Position numbers and translations under genes: made by a program. This document shows, in pieces, positions 10,404-21,326 of a stretch of DNA of 64,000 nucleotides. How positions within the stretch are numbered: position 1 is the stretch's first letter; the number at the start of each line of letters is the position of its first letter. This stretch comes from Thelonectria olida (lineage: Eukaryota > Ascomycota > Sordariomycetes > Hypocreales > Nectriaceae): assembly GCA_020736575.1 (NCBI GenBank), contig JAGPYM010000036.1, forward strand, positions 62,001 through 126,000, given 5' to 3'. Under the pieces are notes generated by a model, which made no database searches, was not told the origin of the DNA, and was given only the letters and a program-made list of their open reading frames with translations.

Positions 10404-11038
10404 TGGTGGTAGTGAAATGCGATGGAGCGCATGAAGTGCAGCACGCCGGCTTTGGAGGCAGAGTAGATGGGGCAATACTGGGACGGATACTGTCGATGCG
10501 ATGAGCCTGTTAGATGGAGACATTTCTCTTTCCCACCATGTGGCAGAAGAGTTCTTTGAGTTGATTGAAGGTGGTTTCTACTTACAAGGCCGCCAACACT
10601 CGCAGTCATCACCAACGATGCGTTTTCGCCCTTGTGCGGACTGCGTCGGAAATAGTGAAGAGCGAGATAACTCTGGTTAACCACAGAGTTCAAGTTGACA
10701 TCCAACGTCTTCTGATTGGGTTCCGGGGGAACATCGTCGGTATTCGGCGTGTCGTAGAAGTTGTCTCGCTCGACGATGCCGGCATTTGCAAAGACAAAGT
10801 CGAGACGGCCATGTTGCAAAAACACTCTCTTGAAAGCTTCTGATAGCGACTCGTAGGATGTCACGTCGACTTGGTGAAACTTGGAACTGGCGAGCGACTG
10901 CTCAGCTGCGAGACTGGCATCGCGGATGAAGTCCAGCAGATGCACAGTCCATCCCTTTGGAGCAAGCGTCTGGGCGACAGCGAGGCCCATACCGGAAGCT
11001 CTGCCTGTGATGAGGGCAACTTTAGAATTCGCAATGGT
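10370..11038 (-). pseudogene. Truncated short-chain dehydrogenase/reductase (SDR) gene
   Basis: The minus-strand open frame encodes a classical SDR core. It has a cofactor motif TGRASGMG (usually TGGASGIG), DVTSYESLSEAF, FVFANAGIVERDNFYD, a long insert-free helix and YSASKAGVLHFMRSIA with the catalytic Tyr and Lys. A 96-nt segment at 10490-10585 has a GTAAGT donor and a CGACAG acceptor, and joins SVGGL to YPSQYCPIYSASK; it also stays in frame if retained. Two ends are wrong. There is no ATG in frame: the coding sequence begins right after an acceptor-like ATTACAG at 11039-11045 with no first exon visible. Translation stops about 16 residues after the active site, where about 75 residues are normally expected. 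About 190 residues remain of some 270. Confidence 0.7.
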
Positions 11039-11135
11039 CTGTAATAGCAACGTTGTGCTCGAGAAGATCGATGACTTTGCAGAGTACTCTAAGCTAGACG
11101 TCGCTCTTCTTCAACTGCAAGTGCCTGCTATTCTA

Positions 11136-11285
11136 TGCCGAACAACCGTCAGATGCCGTGGGAGCAAGAAAATATGCAACATGTGTGATGAGGCCCAAAT
11201 CCAATGCGAGATTGAAAACTACGACAAAGAAGAGCTCCCAGAAAACATGATGCAGCTCCGGGCCGGGTGGATAAGCCCAGCCTGA
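11136..11285 (+). pseudogene. Remnant of a Zn(2)-C6 fungal transcription factor
   Basis: The frame reads CRTTVRCRGSKKICNMCDEA then QIQCEIENYDKEEL before a stop at 11283-11285. The spacing C-x5-C-x6-C-x2-C-x6-C follows the last five cysteines of a Zn2Cys6 binuclear cluster, but the first cysteine is missing and one spacer is a residue short. No start codon or transcription-factor body follows. I read it as a degenerate relic; it lies next to the SDR fragment and points away from it, as a cluster regulator often does. It could be a chance match, hence the moderate score. Confidence 0.4.
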
Positions 11286-11715
11286 AGTCCGCAACTTGTG
11301 CCCCTCCCCCGCAATCAGCTAGACAAGCAAAGCAGCCGTCAACATCATCAATCATCATTCAAGAGCATTTGCCGACCTGAATGAATCTAACACTAAGAGG
11401 TGTACACGGCCTACAAGAGGCATAAAATCTTGACCAAGCACCGTGCCTAGCCTTTAAGGTTATAAAAAAGGAGAAGAAAAAGGGGCCATCGACCAAACAT
11501 CATCCTCAAAGTGAGGAGCTGCTTCTTCCACGGCATCCCATACTCGAAAGGCTTTCCGAGAATGTCGAGCAAGCAACGCCAGCCTAACGATGTCTCCCAA
11601 CACTTTTACCCATTGTATCGTCAGTTTCCTCATCAACCGGCCGCAATGGGAGTACTACATGCGGTAGCATATCTGAGTCCATCGCATACGTGACTGGTGC
11701 AGGAACCACTATCTG
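11286..11715. other. Intergenic, 3' flank of CRY-DASH
   Basis: Nothing gene-like. It probably holds the 3' untranslated region of the leftward cryptochrome gene. An A-rich tract lies near 11463-11483. Confidence 0.4.
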
Positions 11716-14564
11716 CTAGAACAAGTGTCCTTGGTGCTGGTACTGGTGGAAGTGGCCGTATCCATGATGGGGATCATAGTATGACTGGTGGAACTGGGTG
11801 TACGGGTGAGTGGCATAGGGAGTTTGATGAGTCTGAGGAGTACCAGAAGGGTATTGTGCGAATGAATGCGGAGGTACATGTCCAGATTGAGGAATAGAAG
11901 GGAAGACCTCTGAGTTATGGTATGGCTGTACCGGTGGTTGAGAGAAGCCGTGACGATGCGCATGGTCTCGAAATGGCTTTAGCAGATTGGAACCATTCGA
12001 CTGGTCGGAGAGAGGAATCGGGGTCCCATGGGGACTCAACTGGCCGGCATAAGGAATCAAAGAAACTGACGGCCCTGGTGGATTATATTGAGGGGCCTGA
12101 GGATCAGCATTATGCGTTAGGGTCCCAGGTCGGAAAGCTGTTGTCCAAGGACGTAAAGTCTGAGAATCACGAGGCGCGGATAGCGGCGCAGGTTGTGAAA
12201 GAGAAGGCAGACCTGGAGGGCCAGGAGCCGAAGCCGAAGGCCCGGTAGTAACCTCTGATTGATCAAGAGTGGGAATTTGACCAATATGTTGGAGCGAGAT
12301 CTGAGGCGACGCTCGATGATTGTTGCCAACATAGTCACCTCTATTCCGAGTTCCCACGCTTCCTCCTCCTCCTCCTCCACGGCCTCGCAGGCTACTTCGA
12401 ACTTGGTCGCCTAGAGCCGAGGCATCAGAATTATGGTCATTTGCGTTAGGGGTTTCGTGCTCATACTTTGACTGCTCGTTGGAGACCTGGACTCCGCCGT
12501 GGGTTGATCCGGGGCTTTTGCTGCTGTGACTGGAAGCGTCATCGTCGAAGTTATCCGAGTCAGAACGGCGCCGGCGAAGTTCAGCACGGCTCCCACCCTG
12601 ATCTTCGCTATGGTTATCGCCATGTTCATCACCCTGATTGCCCCCTTGACCGCTGTCCTGATTGCCGCCCTGATGGCGACCCTGGTTCCTGCTACTACCA
12701 TTTCTTCCACGATTCCCGCCACGGTTGCCACCACGGTTCCCGCCGCGACGCCCGCCTTGCGCTTCACGTTGTGCCTCACGCTGCTTGCGCTTGGCCCACC
12801 ATGGAGATGGTTTGCTGCGGTGTCGAGGTGCCCGTTCGGGGTCGTAATTGATCCGAATGAGAGGATCGGTGACCATGATATCTTGTGTTAGGTTGTACTT
12901 TTCAAGTTCTGCCCTGCCTGTAGTCCAAACTTGGAAGACATGCTCCAGGAGTACAATATCTTTAAGCTCGGGCAGCCATGTGCGTACGAACTCTCCGTTG
13001 TTATCATAATCAAAGCCCTGTTTGACCGGGTTAAAGATGCGATTCTCTGATCGAGGGTCATTGCCAACTCCAGAAGCGTACTGCCAGTTGCCCCAGTTGG
13101 ACGATACATCATAGTCGATCAACATGGCTTCATACCACTCTGCGCCGTAGCGCCAGTCAATGCCGAGATACTTGGAGAAGTAGCTCGCGACGTTCTGTCT
13201 AGCTCGGTTGGACGTGTACCCGGTATGATAAAGTTCTCGTTGCGCGGCGTCGATGAGACCCATGCCTGTTCGACCCTCAAGGAATCGATTGATGATCTCT
13301 TGAACTCGTTCGGGAGACGGCTCTTGGTCTTCTGCTGCCTTGAGCTTGTCCGCAGTCTTCCAATTCTTCTCGTACTTGTTGGATCCGAAGCCTTTGAGAC
13401 GGAACATCTTGTTTCCCCACTGGATGGTGCAGAGGCGCATATAGTCTCTCCAAAGCAGCTCAAATCGAATACCTGAAGTCCCCGGATTCTCACCTCTGCC
13501 GAATTCGTGGCACCTTGCATACTGAGGATCCAGGGCTTCTTCGAACTTCAGCAACTCCTCGTGGATCTGACGCGCTGTGATGCAGCCCAACGCAAGGTAA
13601 CCGGAGAGTTTGGTGCTGCACTCTGAACCAATCAGACCGTTTCGAGTCTCTCCATAGTATGTCATGGCGTTGGTTTTTATGAGATGGACAAGGCGATGCC
13701 ACGCATAACTCTCGCCACCCTTACACGGGTGGCTAGTTTTGGCATCGCGAGGCTTAGGAACAGCATTGGGTAATATGTTCTGCACCGGGCTAAGGAGTCG
13801 AAACACGAAGTCCTCATAGTCGATGCTCTCTATGAATGGGCTCCTTTCCTGGGGCAGCCAACTCGAGGAGGGGAAGGGTGGCAAAGTTCCAAGCTTTGGT
13901 CGAGACAGGGCAGGTCGCGGGCGGGTACGAATCGGTTCATGAAGCTTGCGGAATTTGGTGAAGACTTCTGGAACTTTTTGGAAGTTTTCTAGGTTCAAGT
14001 CTCGGCTGAGCGGTGCCATGTCAGCAGGTATTCAGATCAAGAAAGTTTCTGGCCAACTCACTCGTCAATGTAGTACTTTTCGTCGGGCCACAAGCGAAAC
14101 TCGATGTTGTTGAGCTGACAGACGTCGCGTACGGACTCCTGGTCATTCTCTTCCTCGACCGACTTTTCTTCCGTCATCCACACGCCGCTAACGGAGTGAT
14201 CGGAACCCTCGAGGGACTCGATGACGTTGTTGACTACATCAGCGAAGCTCCCAATTCGCACAACAAGGTTGCTGCGTATGTCTTGCAAGTTCTCCCTCAT
14301 GTTCCAGACTGACTGAGCAAGGAACTTTGCTCGCTGAGGGCCACATCTCCAGAACTTGCCAACGTGGCTTCGGGCTTCGGGGTAAGGAGATTTCTCCCCT
14401 TCTGCAAGGAAACCTGAGACTTCGATCTGATGAGGAGGTAGGACAAAGATGGGAAGGAGGTGTGTGAAGTCATGCTTGTTGTTCCCTATGTGCCACAAGA
14501 TTGGGTTGTCGGCAATCCTCAGGTCACGGCGAAGCAGGTAAACGAGAACCTTGCTTCCAGCCAT
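11716..14564 (-). CDS. cryD: CRY-DASH cryptochrome/photolyase with long RGG tail
   Basis: Two exons (14062-14564 and 11716-14005) around a 56-nt intron give 930 residues. The ATG at 14564 gives MAGSKVLVYLLRRDLRIADN, the standard start of the antenna-binding Rossmann domain; longer frames upstream begin only at TTG. The FAD-binding helical domain carries the hallmark DASH motifs: YAWHRLVHLIKTNAMTYYGE, TKLSGYLALGCITARQIHEE, SGIRFELLWRDYMRL, RTGMGLIDAAQRELYHTGYT, NVASYFSKYLGIDWRYGAEW and GNWQYASGVGNDPRSENRIF. The core ends near residue 563. The last 367 residues are a disordered tail: RGG/GGN repeats, then Ser/Asp/Glu-rich, then Pro/Gln/His-rich. Known roles are blue-light sensing and repair of cyclobutane dimers in single-stranded or looped DNA; RGG tails usually bind RNA. 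Two GATCGA words upstream may give light control. Confidence 0.95.
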
Positions 14565-14747
14565 AGTAACGGAGGAGTCCCAGACAACCTTGGTAGTAGA
14601 GTAGGACGCGGCTTGGCGTTGAGAATATGTTTCGTGTTCCAAAGGGGGCTGATGGGGAGGTGTCGGGTTGGCAAGGTTGAATCTGGGGAAGCGATCTGTG
14701 CCTCAAAGTATAACGCTGGTTTTGAGAAGCGAGGTTTTGACAACAGA

Positions 14748-14850
14748 GATCGACTGAAGGTAATAGGGCCTAGGATATAGTCAAGGTAGTGGGTACCTCG
14801 CTCAGTCGGTGGACCTGGATGATGTCGTAGAAGAGCCGATGCAAGATCGA
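14748..14850. promoter_or_regulatory. Two GATCGA words upstream of cryD (possible light-response element)
   Basis: GATCGA occurs at 14748-14753 and 14845-14850, about 185 and 285 bases before the cryD start. GATC-containing words of this kind are enriched at White Collar Complex targets in Neurospora, and CRY-DASH genes are light-induced in several ascomycetes. Binding here is inference; two six-base words in 300 bases is only weakly more than chance. Confidence 0.3.
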
Positions 14851-15643
14851 ACTCGGGACTTGGCGTCAGAAGCGTTGCTGGGTAGATAGGACAGATCAGA
14901 TGGGCCGAGAAGGGGTCATAGAGAGATGGGCCCTAGAGAAAGAGAGTCTTGGTGTGACAGCCGGAGACTGCCGGAGTGGATATGATGGCACGGAGGCCGA
15001 AGCGAAGTGGTCCCAAGATGCTCGGGTGCCTCTCAACTCTTGGTCCAGTGTCCTGAGGAGATGGAGTAGAGCGGCAAGGCCGTCTGTATTGCCCAGAGGA
15101 GAGTTTGAACTGATGACGAAAGCGAACAATATAGGTCAAACGGATGAATCGAAGACGGGGAGTCAGACGAGTCGAACGATGCGGATACGTAGAGAGTATT
15201 GTCAGGGGCTTTGCGGGAACTTAAGAATGACGGCAAGTATTCCTCGGAAAGCAGATGTATAAAGTTGAGAAGGCGGCAACGGGGGCGATGATGGAGGTTC
15301 GAGGAGGGGTCATTGATGTTGCACAAGTTGCAAACGGTTGAAGATGGCTTCATCCGGGCCGTTTGGCCACGAGATTGAAAAAGAAAGGCCATGGGTGAAT
15401 GTGAGCTGAGCGATGGTGAGAAATGGCCACTCATGGTGGACGATTCCCGGTGCAGTTGAGGCATCTCGAGATCGGACCAACAGGCGCTGGCGAAATAGGT
15501 AGTAGCGTTGCAATTGGGGAGGGGAGGAGGTGGAGAAGGGTCCGGTTTGGTACGACGTACATAGTACCTCGAGAATTGACTTCGCACCTTCCTTCTGTTG
15601 TAATTGATTACGAATACGCCATGGGTGTGCACTTACTGTGTCT

Positions 15644-15684
15644 GGTCCCTGGTCCCTGGTCCCTGGTCCCTGTCCCTGTTCCCT
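15644..15684. repeat. Tandem GGTCCCT heptamer repeat
   Basis: Four exact copies of GGTCCCT (15644-15671) are followed by two decayed copies, GTCCCT and GTTCCCT. It is a short minisatellite in the cryD-prpD intergenic region, likely variable in copy number between strains. Confidence 0.85.
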
Positions 15685-18600
15685 GTCAATTACATAGAAA
15701 GAATTCGAGATCATCAAGGCGTTTGCAGGGAGCGGCGGTCGATGTGTGTTGAGTAGGAATACATCCGAAATCGAGCAATTAATGGGGAGACAACAAGTGC
15801 GCAACACCTTGGGCGCAGGTCGATCCAGGTCCAGACCCGCGATCAGCAAGCAGGTGGAGGTGCTCACGATCTGGCACTAGTCACGGCAAATGAGGCAGGC
15901 ATGTCCTGGCGTTTCCATCCGTTGCAAGGTGCGGTCCGGTCCTCGTTCGCATCCCCATCCTCCTCCGTCGGTAACTGAACACATTTGGTGATGCCCCAGC
16001 GTCTTGAACCTGTCATCAATCAAAATTTCGCCTCACTTTTTTTCTTTTTACTTCGACAACCGCCATGCGGCGGCGAGGGACGTTAGAACAAGCCTTCCTT
16101 CCCCGCCCTGTCCACAAAAGCCCCCATCGAACAGACACATGAGAAAACACAGGGCAAAGCCCATGACGCCTTCACCAGATCTGCACGCGGGTGCACGCAC
16201 ACGGCCATCGACCCACGCAGCACGATCGCGGCCGCTGCGCCAACGCTACGGTACCCGCACTGATCGGGCATTTCAAGGAGGAGAAGGCTGCTTTCGTGAA
16301 ACATGTTCCCTCAAGCTTGGCCATGGTCACTCTCTTCTAGGACCCGGGTTCCTGACTCAGTCGTGTTTCCCGTTAGCTCTACGAACTGGAGTCTCAACAT
16401 TACTTTGCTAGCCAAACATCTCAGAGGCCATATTCTCGTCCAAGGTAGGTACAGGACTAGAGAATCTTCCATACCTCCTTTGTAACCCTGCTCAAGACCT
16501 TGAAGCGACAGCGATATCCCACGCAAACGTTCTTCGATTCATGTTGAACCACCTTTCTTTCCGATTTTCGTCTAAAGAAGGAACCCATTTCTTCCCCATT
16601 CTCTAAAAACCTCTACTTTTATACTCTATGTACCTCGAGTCAAGCCCGTTTAATACCACATGTCCGCGCTGGGCCCCAGAAGTTGTCACATTACAGGCAT
16701 CCGAAGCCATATGCGTACAGCTAGCTACGCAACATTGAGTGGCATGTGTAGCCATTGAGACTCGGCTAGCCTCATATTTTTGGATTACGTTCGAGGTGCT
16801 TTTCCACTAGGTAACTTATTTCTCCCTCGCAGTCTAGACTTGGTGGAAGCTCCGTAGAGAGCACTTGGTGTGTTCACTCACGGTATGGTTTCCTCCGATA
16901 TCTACAACAACAGAGGCAATAACTCCTATGTCCAGCTGACCCGGCCAATAACCTGCCTTGGGAAATCCACTTACACCTTGCGGTCAGGGTAGTCCAGAAT
17001 ATCCAAGTCTCTCTCAAGAATGGATGAGACAGAGCGCCTGCCCTAGAACATTTTAGCCTTTGGGCGTTGCGATAAGACACAACTATGGCCAACTTGGGCC
17101 GAGACTGATTTGTCGACCGTCGAGGGAATGGAGTCTCTGGCTAGCATAGCCTACCTTACTCTCCACCTGAAGTATCACCTCTGGGTGCCCGAGACATTTG
17201 CCATCAAGGCCAGCTGAGAAACTGTGTCGCTGGCCACCTTGGCTTGGACGGGCTCGTCATCTCCAAGACTTTAGAAAGATAGGATTAGTCGATTGTAACT
17301 TGATTATGCCGGGTGGGAATTAGCCGTGATTGCCAGTTGAGACATCTATAGCTCTTTAAGCGATTTTGAGACATGAGAAGTGTCCCGATGGGCCTTGATT
17401 TAAGCCTTCTGATAACATGGTCTGATCAAGGCTGCTCAAACTGTTGAGGCCAGATGTCTTTCGTCGTTTGATGGACGATATCGATTGACTTGGTCTGAAC
17501 TCATTTGTTTAAGTCGATTTGATAAAATATCTGACGGTCAATCATCACCCACAATGGGGCTCCAGTCGGCCGGGGATAACCGCAGCCCCAAACACACACA
17601 ACAAGTAGCACTTGCCGAAATGAGGCTGAGGCTGAAGAAAAGCAACGGAGACCGAATGTCCTGATATCGGAGGTCGGTTCAGCCATCGTATGTCCGTACC
17701 TCTCCTCCGAGCACCGGTTACAGAGTCCTGCCGAAGACCTCGGGGGCGGAGGAGCGGACCCCGGATTTCGCAGTGCATGATGATACGATCGGTTGGGTTT
17801 TTGGTGGTTGAAGGCCCACGCAACTGGTGGGGATCTCTCTGTGAAAGGAGGGGGAACCTGGGGTAAAGCCCATGGCGAACTGTCCGATTATCCCCAACCT
17901 TAAAAAAATACAGTACCTTGGATGGAGGCGTTGATCGTCTTCTCTCGAGGGCAACTGAAGTGGTTCAGGAAGATGAAAATGGATATGAACACCATAGAGA
18001 AGATGGGATGAAGATACTACGTGTTTACCTATGCTACTGTCGTTTGAAATTAATATCCCTGGCGACCTGTGAAGATCCATTCGGCTCCTCCCAGCGAGGG
18101 CATGTGTGTTATCTGGGTGAAGGTGCCATTACCTCGGTCCAAACTGGCAACTCTACCCCAAGTGCTGACAACTGGCAGCTTTGGTAAGGTTTGGCATTGA
18201 GAGTAACAATGTGACTTTCATCAAGACTTTTGTCAAGGAGCAGGAGACAATGCATATATGAAGTAGCTGTAGAAATATCGTCATTCTCGCTGGACACAAG
18301 CACTGTATTACGTAGTAGGGATGTGCATGGATGAGTCTAGTTTTCTGAGCAACAACAATTTGACAGTCAACTGCCGAAAGGCCAAAAAGGGATTTCCCCA
18401 AAATACATGTCCAAAGAACCATCCATTCGCATCATGACGTTGCATGATGGGGGCATTCAGGTCAAGGACACGGCAGCTCGTCGGTAAAGACACCGCATAT
18501 CAAACGCCTCGAGGCTGGACATGACACGAGTTTGACGAGGCCATTGGCTCCCTGGTCTTGCTTCCCCTCATTTTTGCTCCAATTTGCCGTTCTGGCCAAT

Positions 18601-18840
18601 CTCGCATTCCAATTCAGTGGTGATGGGCCGTTGGGGACCTTGGGGTTGCCCTGGAACCGGCGGCTAGCCGAGGGTAGTGTCGCGGTAAGCTACGGCAAAG
18701 CAGAGCCCCTACAGCCGAGCTCAAGGCTGTAAATACAAAACTTCTTCCACGAACACAACAAAGATCGATCGCCGCCTGTGGTCTTACTCATCCTTCTCGC
18801 CAGAAGGAAGAACAATCGAAGCATCAATTGCTCCCTGATC

Positions 18841-20716
18841 ATGTCCGCCGCCGTCAATCGGAGTCTCCGGACAGCCACCCAACAGCTGCGAAGCCTCCAG
18901 CCCCGGAGCTCTCGTCTCGCCGCCTCGGCCGCGACCCCCCTCGTGGCCCGCTCTCTCTCGGGCTCGGCCAAGTTCGGTGCCGCTCGCTCCTCCACGACGA
19001 CTCGCGCTCTCTCAACATCTGCTGCCCGACTTTCTGGTGCGCCCGTCATGTCTTCTCAAGCCCGCGAATACGACCCCGAAATCAAGGACATTGCCGACTA
19101 TGTCGCCAACAAGCCCATTGATTCGGATCTTGCTGTGAGTGCATTTTTATTTGATGGGTTGGGCGCTGGGAGCGCAGGCAAGAAAAATTACCCCGCCAAA
19201 TTTGGTGAAGCTTCATTACCCCGCCACATGATGCATCATGAAAACATCCAACGCCAGCCTACTGTATTATCAGAAAAGCGAAGAGGATAATAGCTGACCA
19301 GGGACAATTCTTCTTTTAAAATAGTTCGACACTGCTCGATGGATTCTCCTCGACACCCTCGGCTGCGGTCTCGAGGGCCTAAAGTTCAAGGAGTGCTCTA
19401 AGCTCCTCGGGCCCATCGTCCCCGGCACCGTCGTCCCCAACGGCCCCAAGGTTCCTGGAACTCCCTTCCAGCTGGATCCCGTCAACGCTGCCTTCAACAT
19501 CGGTGCCATGATCCGATGGCTCGACTTCAACGACTGCTGGTTGGCCGCTGAGTGGGGTCACCCTTCAGACAACTTGGGTGCCATCCTCGCTGTCGCTGAC
19601 TGGATCAACCGCACCAACAAGGCCGGCGGTAACCTGGCTGGTGGCAAGATCTTCACCGTCAAGGATGTTCTCGAGGGTATGATCAAGGCCCATGAGATTC
19701 AGGGCTGCTTGGCCCTCTTGAACTCGTACAACAAGGTCGGTCTCGACCACGTTGTCCTCGTCAAGGTCGCCTCCACTGCCGTCGTCTCCAAGATGCTCGG
19801 CCTCAACGAGAAGCAGATCGCCGACGCTGTTACCCAGGCTTGGGTTGATGGCCAGAGTCTGCGAACTTACCGCCATTCCCCCAACACCATGTCCCGCAAG
19901 TCGTGGGCTGCCGGTGATGCTTGCCAGCGCGCCGTCAACCTGGCTCTCAAGGTCATGAAGGGCGAGCAGGGCGTCCCCACCGTCCTTTCCGCCCCCGTCT
20001 GGGGCTTCTACGATGTCCTCTTCAAGGGCAACAAGTTTGAGTTCCAGCGCCCCTACGGCAGCTACGTGATGGAGAACGTCCTCTTCAAGGTCTCGTACCC
20101 TGCCGAGTTCCACTCTCAGACCGCTGTCGAGGCTTCGGAGAAGATTCACCACCTCCTCAAGTCTCAGGGTAAGTCTGCCGCCGACATCAAAGCCATCACC
20201 TGCAGAACCCACGAGGCTTGCATCCGCATCATCGACAAGCAGTTCAAGCCCATGGATAACTTTGCCGACCGTGACCACTGCATCCAGTACATGTGCGCCA
20301 CCATGCTGGTCTTCGGCCGCCTCGAGGCCACCGACTACACCGACGGCGGTGAAGCTGCCACCTCTCCTCTGGTTGAGTCGCTGCGCCAGAAGATCAAGTG
20401 CGTTGAGGACCCTCAGTACACTCAGGATTACCATGACCCTGCCCTGCGCACCATCTCCAACGCTCTGACCGTCGAGCTCAACGACGGCACCATCTTGGAT
20501 GAGGTGGCCGTTGAGGCTCCTCTGGGCCACCGCCTCCGCCGCGAGGAGGCCAAGCCTGTGATCTTGGAGAAGTACAAGCGCCACCTCGGCCCTCACTACC
20601 CCGAGGCCAAGGTAAAGGAGCTGGTTGAGCTTGGCCAGGATGCTAAGCGTCTTGACAACATGTCGGTGGATGAGTACGTCGACCTGTATGTGGTTGAGTC
20701 GAGCAAGTTTCTGTAG
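18841..20716 (+). CDS. prpD: 2-methylcitrate dehydratase, mitochondrial (MmgE/PrpD family)
   Basis: Two exons (18841-19134 and 19325-20716) around a 190-nt intron encode 561 residues. The ATG at 18841 starts a clear mitochondrial presequence: Arg/Ser/Ala-rich and free of acidic residues for about 60 residues (ALSTSAARLSGAPVMSSQ at its end). The rest is full-length PrpD: YDPEIKDIADYVANKPI, ILLDTLGCGLEGLKF, DFNDCWLAAEWGHPSDNLGA, SYNKVGLDHVVLVKVASTA, YRHSPNTMSRKSWAAGDACQ, YPAEFHSQTAVEA and a C-terminal swapped domain. The enzyme dehydrates 2-methylcitrate to 2-methyl-cis-aconitate in the methylcitrate cycle, which removes propionyl-CoA from odd-chain fatty acids and branched amino acids. Codon use is strongly GC3-biased, as in highly expressed fungal genes, and leaves a long antisense open frame that is a shadow. 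The other cycle genes are not in the window. Confidence 0.97.
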
Positions 20717-21326
20717 GTGAAAAGCGAAGTGTGTCAATGAACGACAAAGTGTCAACACACATGAATATTAAAGCTAGATGATGTCATGCCGTCAACATGG
20801 CCGTCTGATTGATCTATGAATGACATATAGAAGAGGTCTTGAGAAAGGCCCAAAAATGAAATATTTCCAACTACTTGTGTGTCTATCGCGAATCCGGCTG
20901 ACCGAAAGCCTAATATTGGCCATTCACAGCTTGAACCCTTCCGTACCTAATTCATGAGCCTCCTCGCCGTCACCTGGCCGAAGTTCAATAGCCTCCCCCA
21001 CTAGTACGAGAACCAATACTCGTGATTGGGCGCCTCCATGATGGCGTTCTATGGGTCGGGAACTACGGCACCCGAGGGACGTGGCGGATGGTTCCACGCG
21101 GCTGCACCGCCCCCATTAGTGCCTCTTTCAGGTGATTTTTGGGCTCTCGCCGAAATCCTTGGGAATAGATGGAACTCTACTCAACCAACAACTCGCCCAC
21201 CAACGTGATTCCTCTTCTCGACACAGTCGCAGTTTCAGATTTCATCCTCCCTTCGCTGAGGTAAATCTTTGAAACGCATCGATTCTCTTCTCTTCAACAA
21301 CAAGCGCTCCGACTTCATTCGCCATC
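20717..21326. other. Intergenic, prpD 3' flank and SH3-gene promoter
   Basis: No gene. It holds the prpD 3' untranslated region and a CT-rich leader at 21280-21320 before the SH3-protein start. Confidence 0.5.

Larger units (their letters stand above)
14565..18840. other. 4.3-kb intergenic region between cryD and prpD
   Basis: No supportable gene despite its length. It must hold the divergent promoters of cryD and prpD. Open frames (15033-15632, 15310-15867, 16004-16411, 17545-17823) overlap in several frames, are low-complexity or start at non-ATG codons, and match no family. It contains GATCGA words at 14748-14753 and 14845-14850, a tandem heptamer repeat at 15644-15684, a GGTAGGTA word near 16443, and GATCGATCG at 18764-18772 about 70 bases before the prpD ATG. 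A non-coding RNA is possible but not visible. Confidence 0.5.

Noticed and set aside
15033..15867. Two overlapping minus-strand frames of 185-199 codons
   Set aside because: They read the same bases in two phases, match no family and lie over a tandem repeat.
19565..20758. 397-codon open frame antisense to prpD
   Set aside because: It mirrors the GC3-biased coding strand of a secure gene and has Leu/Val/Gly-rich shadow composition.
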